DNA from: Planctomycetaceae bacterium
GTDB taxonomy: Bacteria; Planctomycetota; Planctomycetia; Pirellulales; Pirellulaceae
Assembly: GCA_002723275.1 (NCBI GenBank)
Contig: PBNZ01000021.1
Coordinates: forward strand, 141,500-205,499
Direction of reading: 5' to 3'
Length of the DNA: 64,000 nucleotides
Positions 17,977 through 27,863 of the stretch are shown one piece after another. The notes under the pieces were generated by a model. It ran no database searches. It saw nothing but the letters and a program-made list of their open reading frames with translations, and was not told where the DNA came from. Within the stretch, counting starts at the first letter, position 1. Each line of letters starts with the position of its first letter. The translations under genes were made by a program, and so were the position numbers.

Positions 17977-19350
17977 CTATTCCTGACGCAAACAATAGAT
18001 ACGATCGGCGGTACGAATGAGCAGGTAGCCGTCAACCATGGCAGGTGTTGCCATGCAAAGTTCATCTTCTTCGAGTTCATTCACATGAAGCACTTCGAAT
18101 TCACGCCCCGCTTTGATCACAAAGGTCTTTCCATCTTCGTTCAGACAGAAGATCTTGCCGTTGTAGGCCCAAGGTGAGCTAGTAAAGGCTCGACCTCCCG
18201 GAATTCGCTGTCTGCCATAAACTTCTTTGCCCGTAGCCGCATCGTAGCAGGCAAAAAATCCGCGATCATAGAGCACGTAAATCAGTCCATCGTAGAGCAG
18301 CGTGCTGGGATTGTAGGGAGCCGCCTTGGGCTGGCACCAGGCAATGAATTCATTGGAGGTGGAGTCAGGCTCTAGCGAAATATCACCCTCTGCTCCCGGG
18401 CGAACCGCGAATAATGGTTTGCGCCGATCCATGACGTACCCAGAACTCACAAACAAAAAGTCATCGTTGGCGTACGGCATCGCAATGGTAATCGACGAAC
18501 AACCTCCAAATTCATACAGCAGATTTCCGTCCAGATCATAGCTGCGAACCTTACCGGTTCCGGGAGTAATGATTTCCGTGCGAAGGTCATTTTCCCAAAT
18601 GAACGGTGTTGCCCAATTGCTTTTCTCATCCCGTTCAACTCGCCAGATCGTTTCGCCTGTCGCTGCATCAAGAGCCGTCAAATAAGATTCTTCTTCATTG
18701 TCGTTGACGTAATACAACCGCCCTTCAAACAACACGGGTGATGCCGCGGTACCCCATTCAAATCTCGTCTTATGAGCAGCAAGCTCCTGTTGCCAGATCA
18801 ACTCACCATCCAACGACAGACAAAAAATGCCCACGTTTCCGAAAAGACAATAGATGCGTTCTCCGTCTGTGACCGGTGTCTCAGAGGCGTAACTGTTTTT
18901 GATGTGTAAACCCTTCTCAGGGATTCCTTCATCGACCGTCTTCTCCCACAAGAGTTCGCCATCCGTTAGCCGCAAACAGATCACTTTCCAGAAATGCTTT
19001 GACCGGGGCGGGGCAGGGCGGTTTCCACCAAAGTACAGTCCCTTTTTGACAGGCTCACTCACCTCTTCATTCACCACGGTGGTCACGAAAACCCGATCGC
19101 CCCAAACGATCGGCGATGACCAACCCCGGCCAGCCAGATCATGTTTCCAAACGACTTTTTCCTCCGCCGACCAACGATCAGGCAGAGAAGCATCATCTGC
19201 CACTGCGCCCCGCGAGTTTGCGCCCCGGAATTGAGGCCAAGACTTCATCTCCTTGTTGACCTCACTCCAGACTTCGGGCGGAGACAGCAGAACCCAAGAA
19301 AGAGCGACGGGTAGAAGACAAAGCAGCGGAAGGCGCAGGATCAAATGCAT
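17977..19350 (-). CDS. Exported PQQ-like beta-propeller protein
   Basis: A 457-residue protein with a clear signal peptide (LILRLPLLCLLPVALSWVLLSPPEVWS). It is followed by repeated propeller blades built around W-x-LD-x-x-TGE-type motifs: LRLTDGELLWEKTVD, LSLDGELIWQQEL, TALDAATGETIWRVER, ACYDAATGKEVYGRQRI and KIFCLNEDGKTFVI. Such pyrrolo-quinoline-quinone-like propellers are abundant in planctomycetes, and most lack a bound cofactor. A BamB-like scaffold role or a dehydrogenase-like role are both possible. Extracytoplasmic location is likely. No operon partner lies on this strand. Confidence 0.85.
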   Translation of the reverse strand: MHLILRLPLLCLLPVALSWVLLSPPEVWSEVNKEMKSWPQFRGANSRGAVADDASLPDRWSAEEKVVWKHDLAGRGWSSPIVWGDRVFVTTVVNEEVSEPVKKGLYFGGNRPAPPRSKHFWKVICLRLTDGELLWEKTVDEGIPEKGLHIKNSYASETPVTDGERIYCLFGNVGIFCLSLDGELIWQQELAAHKTRFEWGTAASPVLFEGRLYYVNDNEEESYLTALDAATGETIWRVERDEKSNWATPFIWENDLRTEIITPGTGKVRSYDLDGNLLYEFGGCSSITIAMPYANDDFLFVSSGYVMDRRKPLFAVRPGAEGDISLEPDSTSNEFIAWCQPKAAPYNPSTLLYDGLIYVLYDRGFFACYDAATGKEVYGRQRIPGGRAFTSSPWAYNGKIFCLNEDGKTFVIKAGREFEVLHVNELEEDELCMATPAMVDGYLLIRTADRIYCLRQE

Positions 19351-19650
19351 TTTTCGTTGACTCGCAAAGTGGTGGAGGAAACTCGACCCAAATTGTACTT
19401 ATCGAGAATCATTTGGCGACGGCGATTTGCGTAACTTTGCGTATCTCAATCGGCGGCCAGCCGACCAATGCAGACGGCATTGGTGATGGGCGGGCCGGGC
19501 TATCCGCCCCGCGTTAGACAGTTAGCCTGCACTGCACTCCTCCGCATCCATTGAAGAAATCTGACGATTTGACAAGACGATCGCAGTGATGCCACCGAGA
19601 GGAATTTGGGGATCAGCTTTTGCTCCCGAGGCCCGAGAAAGAGAAGACGC

Positions 19651-19656
19651 TATAAT
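19651..19656 (+). promoter_or_regulatory. TATAAT -10-like hexamer
   Basis: A perfect TATAAT lies 95 bases upstream of the GTG start of the cytochrome gene. No good -35 hexamer is found 16-18 bases upstream, so a housekeeping promoter is only suggested. Confidence 0.35.
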
Positions 19657-19673
19657 TCGAATAATTGTTCCGT

Positions 19674-19697
19674 GTACAGCTCACTGTATAGCTCACC
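19674..19697. repeat. 12-bp tandem repeat in the cytochrome-gene leader
   Basis: GTACAGCTCACT (19674-19685) is followed directly by GTATAGCTCACC (19686-19697), matching at 10 of 12 bases. It lies just downstream of the TATAAT hexamer, where a regulator could block or adjust transcription. Confidence 0.6.
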
Positions 19698-19745
19698 CGG
19701 CAATCTCCCATTTTTTGGAGTGATCCGACCCCTTTTCCACTAACC

Positions 19746-21350
19746 GTGCCTGTATCCCTTCGAACATTACGCTCACGCCGCACCTTGCTGCTCGCCAGCC
19801 TGTTTGCCCTTACCCTAGGCTGCAATCCCTCCGAGCACCCATCTTCGCCGGAAACTCATTCCGAGGAGGAGGAGGCGGGAACGATCCACGGCCGGGTCAT
19901 CGCTGATGGGAAAGGGGTCGCTGACGCTCGAGTTCGCATCAAGGGCACAACGATCAGCACACGGAGTGACGCGGATGGCATTTTTAAAATTGATGCCGTA
20001 GCCAATCCGCAAGACCCGCCAACGGTAACCGCAGCCAAAAAGGGTTTCTTTATTCAGGGCACGGTTGCCGAAACGCTTCCGGTCGTTCTGGAACTGCAAT
20101 CGATCCCTTCCGTCGACTACGAGGCCTACAAGTGGACGGATCCCCATCCTGACGAAACAAAGGACCACAACTGCGGCAACTGTCATCTTGAGATCTACGA
20201 GGAGTGGACGTCAGACGCGCATGCTCATTCGGCGACCAATCCGAGATTTTTAAATCTCTACGACGGCACCGATTGGCATGGTACACCCAATGTTGGCTGG
20301 AATCTTCTTGAAGATTATCCAGAGGGCGCGGGGGTGTGTAATTCGTGTCATGCCCCGAGCGCTTCGCTAGATGAGTTAGCCGTCGAGGACATTCGCAATA
20401 TTCAGGGCGTCGCGAAAGAGGGCGTCCATTGCGACTTCTGCCATAAGGTCCAAGACATCTCAACCGAGGCCGTCGGATTAGCTCATGGACGTTTTGGCAT
20501 GTCGTTGCTTCGTCCGGATCATGGGCAATTGTTCTTCGGTCCCCTGGACGACGTGGATCGTGGCGACGACGTTTATTCCCCGCTGCAGTCGCAAAGTCAG
20601 TATTGCGCGAGCTGCCACGAAGGAGTGATCTTTGGTGTACACGTCTACAGCACTTATTCGGAGTGGCTGGAAAGCCCTGCACGGCAAAAAGGATTGGAAT
20701 GCCAATCCTGTCATATGCGTCCCACGGGTAAGATGACGAATATCGCGCCGAATTCCGGAGGGATCAATCGCGATCCGCACACGTTGGCCAGCCACCAATT
20801 CCTGCGTGGCGATCGAGAGCAGATGCTCAACGACTGTTTACAGGTCGAAAGTGACGTCGAGTTTATGGAAGAGGAGACGGAGGCCGAGATTCGTATTACG
20901 ACTCGAAATGTGGGCCATCGAGTTCCGACCGGCTTCATCGACCGTCATCTAATCCTGGTCGTAGAAGCCTTTCGTGCTGACGGCACTGCGGTGAGTAATT
21001 CAGATAGCGAGCTTCAGTTGCCGGAACGAGCGGGTGATTCTTCTGGCAAAGCAGGAAAACTCTATGCCAAATACGCGCCGGACAACGGTGAACCGCGTCC
21101 ATTCTGGCAACTCGAGCAAGAAACCATTGACACGCGTTTGCTTCCCGATCACGTGGAGCAGCAGAAGTTCCAGTTCGGTTCTGACGTTGATTCATTGCGA
21201 GTCCGTTTACTCTACCGTCGATTTTGGCAGGCCACTGCCGACGAAAAGCAGTGGCCAGAGAACGAGATCGTCGTTTATGACGAAACGTTTTCAAGACCCA
21301 CGAAAAGCACTTCTCCACAGGTCAGCCCAGAATCAGATCCTGTAGACTAG
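19746..21350 (+). CDS. Pentaheme cytochrome c lipoprotein with carboxypeptidase-regulatory-like domain
   Basis: A 534-residue exported electron-transfer-type protein. The N-terminal leader ends in a lipobox (LFALTLGC, Cys26), so the mature protein is lipid-anchored. Residues about 46-118 form a carboxypeptidase-regulatory/Ig-like domain (GTIHGRVIADGKGVADARVRIKG). Five CxxCH heme sites follow at about 143-147, 198-202, 229-233, 287-291 and 319-323, in the spacing of cytochrome c-554-like proteins. The C-terminal 200 residues are beta-rich and heme-free. The start is GTG at 19746. The gene is followed 4 bases later by a membrane/LRR gene. The redox partner is unknown. Confidence 0.85.
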   Translation: MPVSLRTLRSRRTLLLASLFALTLGCNPSEHPSSPETHSEEEEAGTIHGRVIADGKGVADARVRIKGTTISTRSDADGIFKIDAVANPQDPPTVTAAKKGFFIQGTVAETLPVVLELQSIPSVDYEAYKWTDPHPDETKDHNCGNCHLEIYEEWTSDAHAHSATNPRFLNLYDGTDWHGTPNVGWNLLEDYPEGAGVCNSCHAPSASLDELAVEDIRNIQGVAKEGVHCDFCHKVQDISTEAVGLAHGRFGMSLLRPDHGQLFFGPLDDVDRGDDVYSPLQSQSQYCASCHEGVIFGVHVYSTYSEWLESPARQKGLECQSCHMRPTGKMTNIAPNSGGINRDPHTLASHQFLRGDREQMLNDCLQVESDVEFMEEETEAEIRITTRNVGHRVPTGFIDRHLILVVEAFRADGTAVSNSDSELQLPERAGDSSGKAGKLYAKYAPDNGEPRPFWQLEQETIDTRLLPDHVEQQKFQFGSDVDSLRVRLLYRRFWQATADEKQWPENEIVVYDETFSRPTKSTSPQVSPESDPVD

Positions 21351-21354
21351 GGGC

Positions 21355-23070
21355 ATGCCAGCGTCGTTTCGAAATCCCGTCTATGCTCAAGTCGGCATGT
21401 TTCTGGCCGTTTTGGTGACTGTCAGGCTCTACTACGCGCTGATCGAAGCGAATACTGCAACTCTTTATCCTTGGATCACCTCGACGAATTCTCGCCTCAT
21501 CACGTTACACCTGCTCGCGATTCCGGCCGCGACGCTGGGCGGTATGGCCGCGAGAAAATGGCTCACCAAGCTCACAATCATCCCGGTCAGTCTCGTGTGC
21601 GGAAGTTTGCTCACACTCGTCTACAGCAGTCTGTCAGGGGCTTTCATCGGCTTGGCCTGCGGCATTTACGTCCAGAATCTTCGGCTGCGAACATTTCTTC
21701 ATCATCTAATTCGACCTTTTATTTCGCTTTGGCTACCTGGACTCTGCGCAGGGGTGTTACTCGGGCTCATCTCTTTCCGAATAAGGATTTCCACCCAAGA
21801 GAATCTACCGATCGCCTACCTGCTACCTTGGCTAGGGATCTTCGGACTCGCGATCTTGGCGACGTGGATTGTCTTCACCCGCGTCCCATGGTCAGCATGG
21901 GGAATCAAACGCCCATTGATCCTGTTAGGGTTTATGTTTGCGTTGTCGTTGGGCCTGGTCACAGGCCCGACCGTTGATCATTTCTACCGGATCCATCGAA
22001 TCGGTGACGCAGGCAGTTACTGGTGGCAGATTCCAACCTGGGAGGAGATTCCGACACATGGGATCTGTTTTGTAAATGGGATCGAATTGCGCGACGGTTC
22101 GAATGATCACATTCATCAATTACGTGGCTTTCGCCACTGCAATTGGCTGGTGATCGAAGATGTCGAGGCAATACCGGATACCTTCGCTTCGTCGCTGCTG
22201 CCGCTACAGCACCTATGGCATGTCAGAATCCGAGACGCGCAGTTGGGCGATTCTGGGTTATCGGCATTGGCGCATTGTCCTCAGCTGTCATCACTGACAC
22301 TCGAACGCGCAGGGATTACTCAAAACGGCCTCAAACACCTGACGAGAATGACTCGTCTTCAACATCTAACCATCGACGGCATCGAGGGGGACACGCCGGA
22401 CCTCACAGAACTGGTAGGAAGTGGCAGCATTACTGCTTTGGATTTACGCAATGTCATGATCGATGATGACGCATTGATGAAACTCCAGGGCCTGCGCGGC
22501 TTGGAAAAGCTCATCTTCAGTGATTGCCCGATCACGGGCCGGGGATTCACCCATCTACAGACACATCAACGATTGAGTAGTTTGGTTTTGATCGACTGTC
22601 CAATCGAAGATCGATATTTGACAGATCTCAGAAAGCTGCCGATGAACTGGGTGACACTCGAAGGTTTTCCAATCAGCGATGAGAGTATCAAGGTCCTTGG
22701 GTCGATCAACTCTCTAATTGGCCTTTCGCTCCGCCGCACCGGTCTCTCCGATGAACAAGTCCAATCGCTGTTAGCTTCTCCGACTGAACATCTGATTCTG
22801 GACGCGAGTCAATTGACGGCAAATTCACGTGAATCTCTCATTGGCACCGACGACGTCCATTTGTATGTCGATGATCAAGAGATCACGGCACAGGACATCG
22901 AACGACTCAGCCAACTCGAACACGATGTCACCCTTCACGGTTGCCAATTCGACCATGAAAGTCTCGAGGCTTTACGGAATCATCAGGGCAAAACAATCTT
23001 CCATTTGCTCGAGTGCAAACTCAGCCCTGCAGAACTCAAATCCATCCAAAGCGATTGTGTTCGGTATTAA
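21355..23070 (+). CDS. Membrane protein with leucine-rich repeats
   Basis: A 571-residue protein. The first 220 residues contain about six or seven hydrophobic helices, including VYAQVGMFLAVLVTVRLYYALI and LLPWLGIFGLAILATWIVF. From about residue 260 to the end come leucine-rich repeats of planctomycete type: LWHVRIRDAQLGDSGLSALA, LSSLTLERAGITQNGLKHL, ITALDLRNVMIDDDALMKL and so on, a protein-binding solenoid. The ATG lies 4 bases after the cytochrome stop, so translation is probably coupled. The pairing suggests a membrane partner for the cytochrome. That is inference only. Confidence 0.8.
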   Translation: MPASFRNPVYAQVGMFLAVLVTVRLYYALIEANTATLYPWITSTNSRLITLHLLAIPAATLGGMAARKWLTKLTIIPVSLVCGSLLTLVYSSLSGAFIGLACGIYVQNLRLRTFLHHLIRPFISLWLPGLCAGVLLGLISFRIRISTQENLPIAYLLPWLGIFGLAILATWIVFTRVPWSAWGIKRPLILLGFMFALSLGLVTGPTVDHFYRIHRIGDAGSYWWQIPTWEEIPTHGICFVNGIELRDGSNDHIHQLRGFRHCNWLVIEDVEAIPDTFASSLLPLQHLWHVRIRDAQLGDSGLSALAHCPQLSSLTLERAGITQNGLKHLTRMTRLQHLTIDGIEGDTPDLTELVGSGSITALDLRNVMIDDDALMKLQGLRGLEKLIFSDCPITGRGFTHLQTHQRLSSLVLIDCPIEDRYLTDLRKLPMNWVTLEGFPISDESIKVLGSINSLIGLSLRRTGLSDEQVQSLLASPTEHLILDASQLTANSRESLIGTDDVHLYVDDQEITAQDIERLSQLEHDVTLHGCQFDHESLEALRNHQGKTIFHLLECKLSPAELKSIQSDCVRY

Positions 23071-23083
23071 TGAAGTCCGACAG

Positions 23084-23554
23084 CTATTTCTGCTTCGCGG
23101 CGACACGCTGGATGGCGTCAAATTCCTTCTTGCGAACCGGTTGCACTGACAGGCGAGATCCTTTGCGGAGCAATTCCATTTCTTTCAAGGCAGCCACCTT
23201 TCGCAGATCAGCCAGCGAGATAGGCTCCAAAAAGATCTCATCCAGCTGAATATCCACCATGAACCAGCGAGGATTCTCCGCAGAGGATTTGGGATCGAAG
23301 TGTTTGTCCTTCGGATCCCAAGCGGTAAAGTCTGGATACGATTCTTTGACGATCTTGGCGGTTCCCACGACGGCACTGGGATCGGCGTTGGAATGATAGA
23401 GCAAAACCCGGTCGCCGATTCGCATGTCATCACGCATAAAATTGCGTGCTTGATAATTACGAACGCCATCCCAATGGGTCGTCTTCTTTTTTGCCTTGGC
23501 GAGATCCTGAATGGAAAACTCGCTCGGCTCCGTCTTCATCAACCAATACTTCAT
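23084..23554 (-). CDS. EVE-domain protein (thymocyte nuclear protein 1-like)
   Basis: A 156-residue single-domain protein beginning MKYWLMKTEPSEFSIQDL, the diagnostic start of EVE/PUA-related proteins. It continues with HWDGVRNYQARNFMRDDMRIGDRVLLYHSNADPSAVVGTAKIVKESYPD and WFMVDIQLDEIF. The family binds modified bases in nucleic acids; the bacterial role is little known. The ATG at 23554 has AGGGA upstream, and the five-codon extension to 23569 is not part of the domain. Cytoplasmic. It stands between convergent and same-strand neighbours without an obvious operon. Confidence 0.9.
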   Translation of the reverse strand: MKYWLMKTEPSEFSIQDLAKAKKKTTHWDGVRNYQARNFMRDDMRIGDRVLLYHSNADPSAVVGTAKIVKESYPDFTAWDPKDKHFDPKSSAENPRWFMVDIQLDEIFLEPISLADLRKVAALKEMELLRKGSRLSVQPVRKKEFDAIQRVAAKQK

Positions 23555-23637
23555 GTTGAATCCCTGCAATTAGCTCGTGACGCGACTCGAATGGGTCGCG
23601 TTGCGTCGCCAATTATGATGGAGATTCGCCGAAAACT

Positions 23638-26600
23638 CTACCGCTGTTGCAATTCAGAATCCTGTTCGTTCTGACTGATCCGATCAGTACCCGACGAGAG
23701 ATAAGCAAACAGGTCGGTAATCTCCTGCAGAGTCAACGAATCAAGCAGTCCGGACGGCATCGCCGACGTGCGACTGGGTTCGGATTCATCAATTTCGGCT
23801 CTTTGGATTCTGACTTTTTGCCCATTGGCCTGAAGCACGACGACTTCATCTTCACCGGCAGGAGCAACAATTCCGGTAAAGGTACGACCATCTTCCGTAA
23901 AGAGGGTTTGGGCCGCATATTGATCGGAAATTATCTTCGACGGATAGATAATCGAATCTAGGATTTCTTTCGTTAGAAAACGCTTGCGAACGGTCGTCAG
24001 ATCCGGCCCCATTGACTCACCCACCGTTTCGAAACGATGACATTTAGCACATTCAATTTTTTCGAAGACTAACCGACCGTTGTCGACGGATCCCGTCGAT
24101 TCAAGTTGAGCACTTTCTAGATGTTTGAGGAGGGCATCGTAATCCCATTTGCCACCGGTCGTTGCTGCGAGTTCAGGTAGTGGTTCTTCCGGAAAAGTGT
24201 CTACGAACCATGCTTTCCACGCTCCAAGTGCTTTATCCGAGGGGATCGTCGTATCGGACATCGCATAGCCTTGCCATTTTTCAAGTAAAGCAATGGCCTG
24301 CAAAGCGTCTTGGTTACCCAGCTGCTGGGCGACCAAAAGGAGCTGCCGATAGCTTTCGGCCTTCTTGGCCTTCCGGTCGACCGTTTTCAACCGAGAGATC
24401 ACGTGGACAGCCGACTGATTATCCAACACCGGCAGACTTCGGACCAACACATCCCAGTTATCTCCCTGAGGTGCTTCTGCCAGTCCTAAAGCGACTTCGA
24501 CTCGGCGCGACGGATCACGATCGAAAACCTCTCGCAGATAAGCAAATGCCGAGTCACTCCCATCGCGAGCCAACACGGCAACGATTCCTACTTTTAATCG
24601 CCTGATCGTTTCGCTGTTGTTATCACCGGCCATCAATTGTTCATCGAGGTCTTTGATCTGGTCCACTTGTTCATCTGAAAGATCATCAGGCAAGCGGAAC
24701 AGGGCCGCCAGAGCGGCGCCCGGAACACGGGCCCCCTGCTCAAGGACCGCAGTGATCTCTTCATCGGTAAAGGTCTTACCGAAATCGCGTGCTACATTCT
24801 GCAGATAGCCGGGCAGACTGTTGCCGCTTTGCGAAGAGGCGTTCAATTGCTCGAAGATTGCCAGCTTTTCTGTGGTGGTCCAATTGGCGGGAATCCGTGT
24901 GAGATGAATCGCCAGATGCAGACGTTCTACATCCGGAATATCGCTTTGGAGTTCGGCCAGATAGCGATCTTTGATCGTTCCCATTTGCAGATAGGCCAGC
25001 AAGCGAATCAGCTCACGATTAATCACGTGGCTACTCGATGGATACTCTTCACTCAGCCGTTGTCGGAGCAGAGGCACATCCGTCCGAGTCAATTCACCTC
25101 GCAACAGGGCTAACTGTTGGACCCGCAATAAATCAATAAAGTTTTGATCGTTGATAAATCCATCCATCAGTACCATTGTTCGATTCAGAATCGCCTTGGC
25201 CGTTTCAGGATCCGGATCGGCGATCAGTACGGCTGTTGAAGCACGCAGGAACAGTGGGTGATCATCCGTCGTTAAGACCTGTTCGATCCAACCGTTTTTG
25301 GGCATCCGTTCGAGCATCCGTCGCGCGACCCATGCTTCGGAGCGGTCCTTCGCGACCAACATGTGCTTGATTCGGTCGAAAGTTGGCAAATGACCCATCC
25401 GGACCATCGCCTCACAGGCATGCCGCCGTACGAGTGGATCCTGATCATTGAGTAATTCAGTAAGACGCTGAGCCGCCTCAGCTTCTTCCAAGAGTCCAAG
25501 TTCGTAGACAGCCTGCCGTCTCACGGACGAATCCTGGTCCTGGGTCAAGGCTAGCAACATTTTCAAGTCCGGATTGGGCCCCATCCATCTCATGATACGG
25601 AGCGCTTGCACGCGTTCCGCAGGATCGCGTTCGGTACTCAGAGCTGCTTGCGTGATCTCAGCGTCCCAGCGATCACCGAGTTGTTGGCGGATTTGTGCGA
25701 CCCGTTGCCGCGCCCAGCTGCTATTGATTTGCGGTTGCTTGACAACTCGATCAATCCCCTCTCCTAGATCGGATTCAGCGTAACGATTCCCCTTCCAGGA
25801 CACTCGATAGATATTTCCAGCGGTACCCCGTCCACCCGTTGCCAGATACAAAGCTCCATCGGGTCCCACCTCAACGTCGGTGACGTTCAGTGGAGTCCCT
25901 CGGATAAAGGTTTTGGGACGAGCGTGATAAGTTGCGCCATCCGGTTTGAGTCGAATCGCGAGTACTTCACCTTCCGTCCAATCGCAGGAGAAAACAGTGT
26001 TTCGATACTCTTCAGGAAAGGTTTTGTGTTCGTAAATCGTGATGCCGGAAGGCGATCCACGCCCCGTATCCGCAATCCCCGACATCCCATCGAGATGGCT
26101 TTCTGGCCACTTGGACCAGCCACTTCGCCATCCAAACTCGGCCCCGGAAATGACGTGATAAAGACGAGTTGGGCGGGACCAGGTCGTCCCCTCATCAGAC
26201 TCCATATCCGAATCGTGCGTAAAAATTTCACCACTGGCGTTAATCGCTAAATCGTAGGCATTGCGAAGCCCGCCGGCGATCAATTCAACCTGTTCACCCT
26301 GGGGATCACAACGGAAAATAACACCACCCGGCGCTTTGATGCCCGCCGCGTGACCGCCCGGATCCTCAAGTTTCGGTTGGAGCAAATCTCCTTCGTAATA
26401 ATGCTGGTACGGACTCGCCGCATCAGCCTTCACCTCAAGCTGAGAATGGTTACCGACCACTCCGTAAATCAGACCGTCCGGTCCAAGCATCAGTCCATGC
26501 GGACCGTGCTCAATGTTTTTCCCTTCGAACTTCAACAACAATTCCACTTTGTCGAGAAAAGCGTTTTGGCTTGAATCCGTAAGTCGATAGAGGCCAGATC

Positions 26601-27549
26601 CTTGAGGACCTTGGCCGGTGACGTAAACCGCTCCGTTAACCGCAAGAATACCGTGGCAGTTTTTGACACCGTCTGCATATTCACGCACCTTCGAGAAGCT
26701 GCCGTCTTCGTTGTTTCCATACAGCAACAATAACGAGCCGTTTTCCTTCGAGGCGATGATGTGCCCAAATTCATTGAAGGTCATCGCGATCAACGAACCT
26801 ACATCCCGGTGTCCCGCAACCTGCTCCAATTCAAACTCGCGAGGCACTTCGAGCTGTTCACCAGAAGCCGGTAGCCGTACGAGCGTTCGTTGAGATCCTG
26901 ACGCCGATGGCGTCTTGTCATCATTCGCAGCAACGGGTCTTGTTGACTGCTCGGCAGACTCTTTCTCCGCGGTCCGCTCTTGCCGTCGGCGGTCCTGTTG
27001 CTGTTTCACTGCGAAATCGGAAAATTCGCCGATGCGTCTGGCTTGCGTCCAACGTCGGTCCGAATACGAATTACGATTCCAGAGAGGCAGCGGTGACAAG
27101 GATGTTCTCCAGTTTCCATCCGTCACCAGCGTTACTTGTTGATCTCCCGGTTGGCTCGCGACAAGTCTTAACGCCAGACCCGCAGTCGATCCCTTGCGGT
27201 TCAGTACCTTGACTGCAATGAGATTCTCACCCGAACGCACATGTTGACTCGCGTCCAAAGAGACGATGCCGCGTTCGTTCGTGCCCTCTCCAAGCTTCCT
27301 GCCATTGATATAAATCTCGAATGCGTCGTCAGCCGCGATTCCGATTCGTGCTCCGGTCATGTCAGCGGGCAGCCGCACAACGTGGCGAAAGTAACAGGCC
27401 GTTGTCGGAACATGGCCTGGATTATGGGCGGAGGACCAGATCCATTGAGGCACCGGCTCGGAATACTGCCAACCGTAACAAAAGGAAGCAATCACGCTGC
27501 TCACCAGCAACGTAAGGAGGATTGTCGGTCGCGATTTTCGCAGAGTCAT
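23638..27549 (-). CDS. PVC-type membrane-bound dehydrogenase-like protein with HEAT repeats and cytochrome c domain
   Basis: A 1303-residue exported protein typical of planctomycetes. A signal peptide (ILLTLLVSSVIASFCYG) leads to a carbohydrate-binding-like beta domain (about 30-170). A glucose/sorbosone-dehydrogenase-like propeller follows (about 235-595: PHGLMLGPDGLIYGVVGNH, GGLRNAYDLAINASGEIFTHDSDME, DVEVGPDGALYLATGGRG). HEAT repeats occupy about 620-1130. A C-terminal cytochrome domain has the heme site CAKCHRF and a distal Met in SAMPSGLLDSL. It may oxidise a sugar-type substrate and pass electrons to heme, but the substrate is unknown. The ATG is preceded by GAGGTGAG. Single gene. Confidence 0.88.
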   Translation of the reverse strand: MTLRKSRPTILLTLLVSSVIASFCYGWQYSEPVPQWIWSSAHNPGHVPTTACYFRHVVRLPADMTGARIGIAADDAFEIYINGRKLGEGTNERGIVSLDASQHVRSGENLIAVKVLNRKGSTAGLALRLVASQPGDQQVTLVTDGNWRTSLSPLPLWNRNSYSDRRWTQARRIGEFSDFAVKQQQDRRRQERTAEKESAEQSTRPVAANDDKTPSASGSQRTLVRLPASGEQLEVPREFELEQVAGHRDVGSLIAMTFNEFGHIIASKENGSLLLLYGNNEDGSFSKVREYADGVKNCHGILAVNGAVYVTGQGPQGSGLYRLTDSSQNAFLDKVELLLKFEGKNIEHGPHGLMLGPDGLIYGVVGNHSQLEVKADAASPYQHYYEGDLLQPKLEDPGGHAAGIKAPGGVIFRCDPQGEQVELIAGGLRNAYDLAINASGEIFTHDSDMESDEGTTWSRPTRLYHVISGAEFGWRSGWSKWPESHLDGMSGIADTGRGSPSGITIYEHKTFPEEYRNTVFSCDWTEGEVLAIRLKPDGATYHARPKTFIRGTPLNVTDVEVGPDGALYLATGGRGTAGNIYRVSWKGNRYAESDLGEGIDRVVKQPQINSSWARQRVAQIRQQLGDRWDAEITQAALSTERDPAERVQALRIMRWMGPNPDLKMLLALTQDQDSSVRRQAVYELGLLEEAEAAQRLTELLNDQDPLVRRHACEAMVRMGHLPTFDRIKHMLVAKDRSEAWVARRMLERMPKNGWIEQVLTTDDHPLFLRASTAVLIADPDPETAKAILNRTMVLMDGFINDQNFIDLLRVQQLALLRGELTRTDVPLLRQRLSEEYPSSSHVINRELIRLLAYLQMGTIKDRYLAELQSDIPDVERLHLAIHLTRIPANWTTTEKLAIFEQLNASSQSGNSLPGYLQNVARDFGKTFTDEEITAVLEQGARVPGAALAALFRLPDDLSDEQVDQIKDLDEQLMAGDNNSETIRRLKVGIVAVLARDGSDSAFAYLREVFDRDPSRRVEVALGLAEAPQGDNWDVLVRSLPVLDNQSAVHVISRLKTVDRKAKKAESYRQLLLVAQQLGNQDALQAIALLEKWQGYAMSDTTIPSDKALGAWKAWFVDTFPEEPLPELAATTGGKWDYDALLKHLESAQLESTGSVDNGRLVFEKIECAKCHRFETVGESMGPDLTTVRKRFLTKEILDSIIYPSKIISDQYAAQTLFTEDGRTFTGIVAPAGEDEVVVLQANGQKVRIQRAEIDESEPSRTSAMPSGLLDSLTLQEITDLFAYLSSGTDRISQNEQDSELQQR

Positions 27550-27863
27550 GCACTCACCTCACTGAGTTACCATCGGAACTTCTCGAGGATGTTCGAGTTC
27601 GAGAAGGTCGCGAACGGTACCAGCAAGATGGATCGTAATGCAACAGCTTTTTCTTGATGCTAGCTTGCATCAGCTGACGGTTCGACCAGCCAGCACGCCA
27701 CTCGATGTCGATCCGCATACTCGACTAACGGTGGTATTTCTTCGCGACAGCGGGATTCGATGAGCGACAGCAGCATCGCGCTCGCGCCGATCATCCGGCA
27801 TGCTACTAAGATCAAGCGAGCGTCTCCAGATCACGCATCATGTCCCCCCAGAACGGAGAAGGT
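27550..27863. other. Intergenic region between large CxxCH gene and pilin-like operon end
   Basis: About 314 bases upstream of the CxxCH gene, which should contain its promoter, and downstream of the pseudopilin operon. Short open frames here are shadows. No hairpin terminator with a T-run was found. Confidence 0.4.

Larger units (their letters stand above)
19351..19745. other. Divergent intergenic region upstream of the multiheme cytochrome gene
   Basis: About 395 bases between the PQQ-propeller gene (minus) and the cytochrome gene (plus). Besides the promoter-like hexamer and the tandem repeat listed separately, it holds a GC-rich stretch around 19480-19515 and no convincing ORF. Confidence 0.4.
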
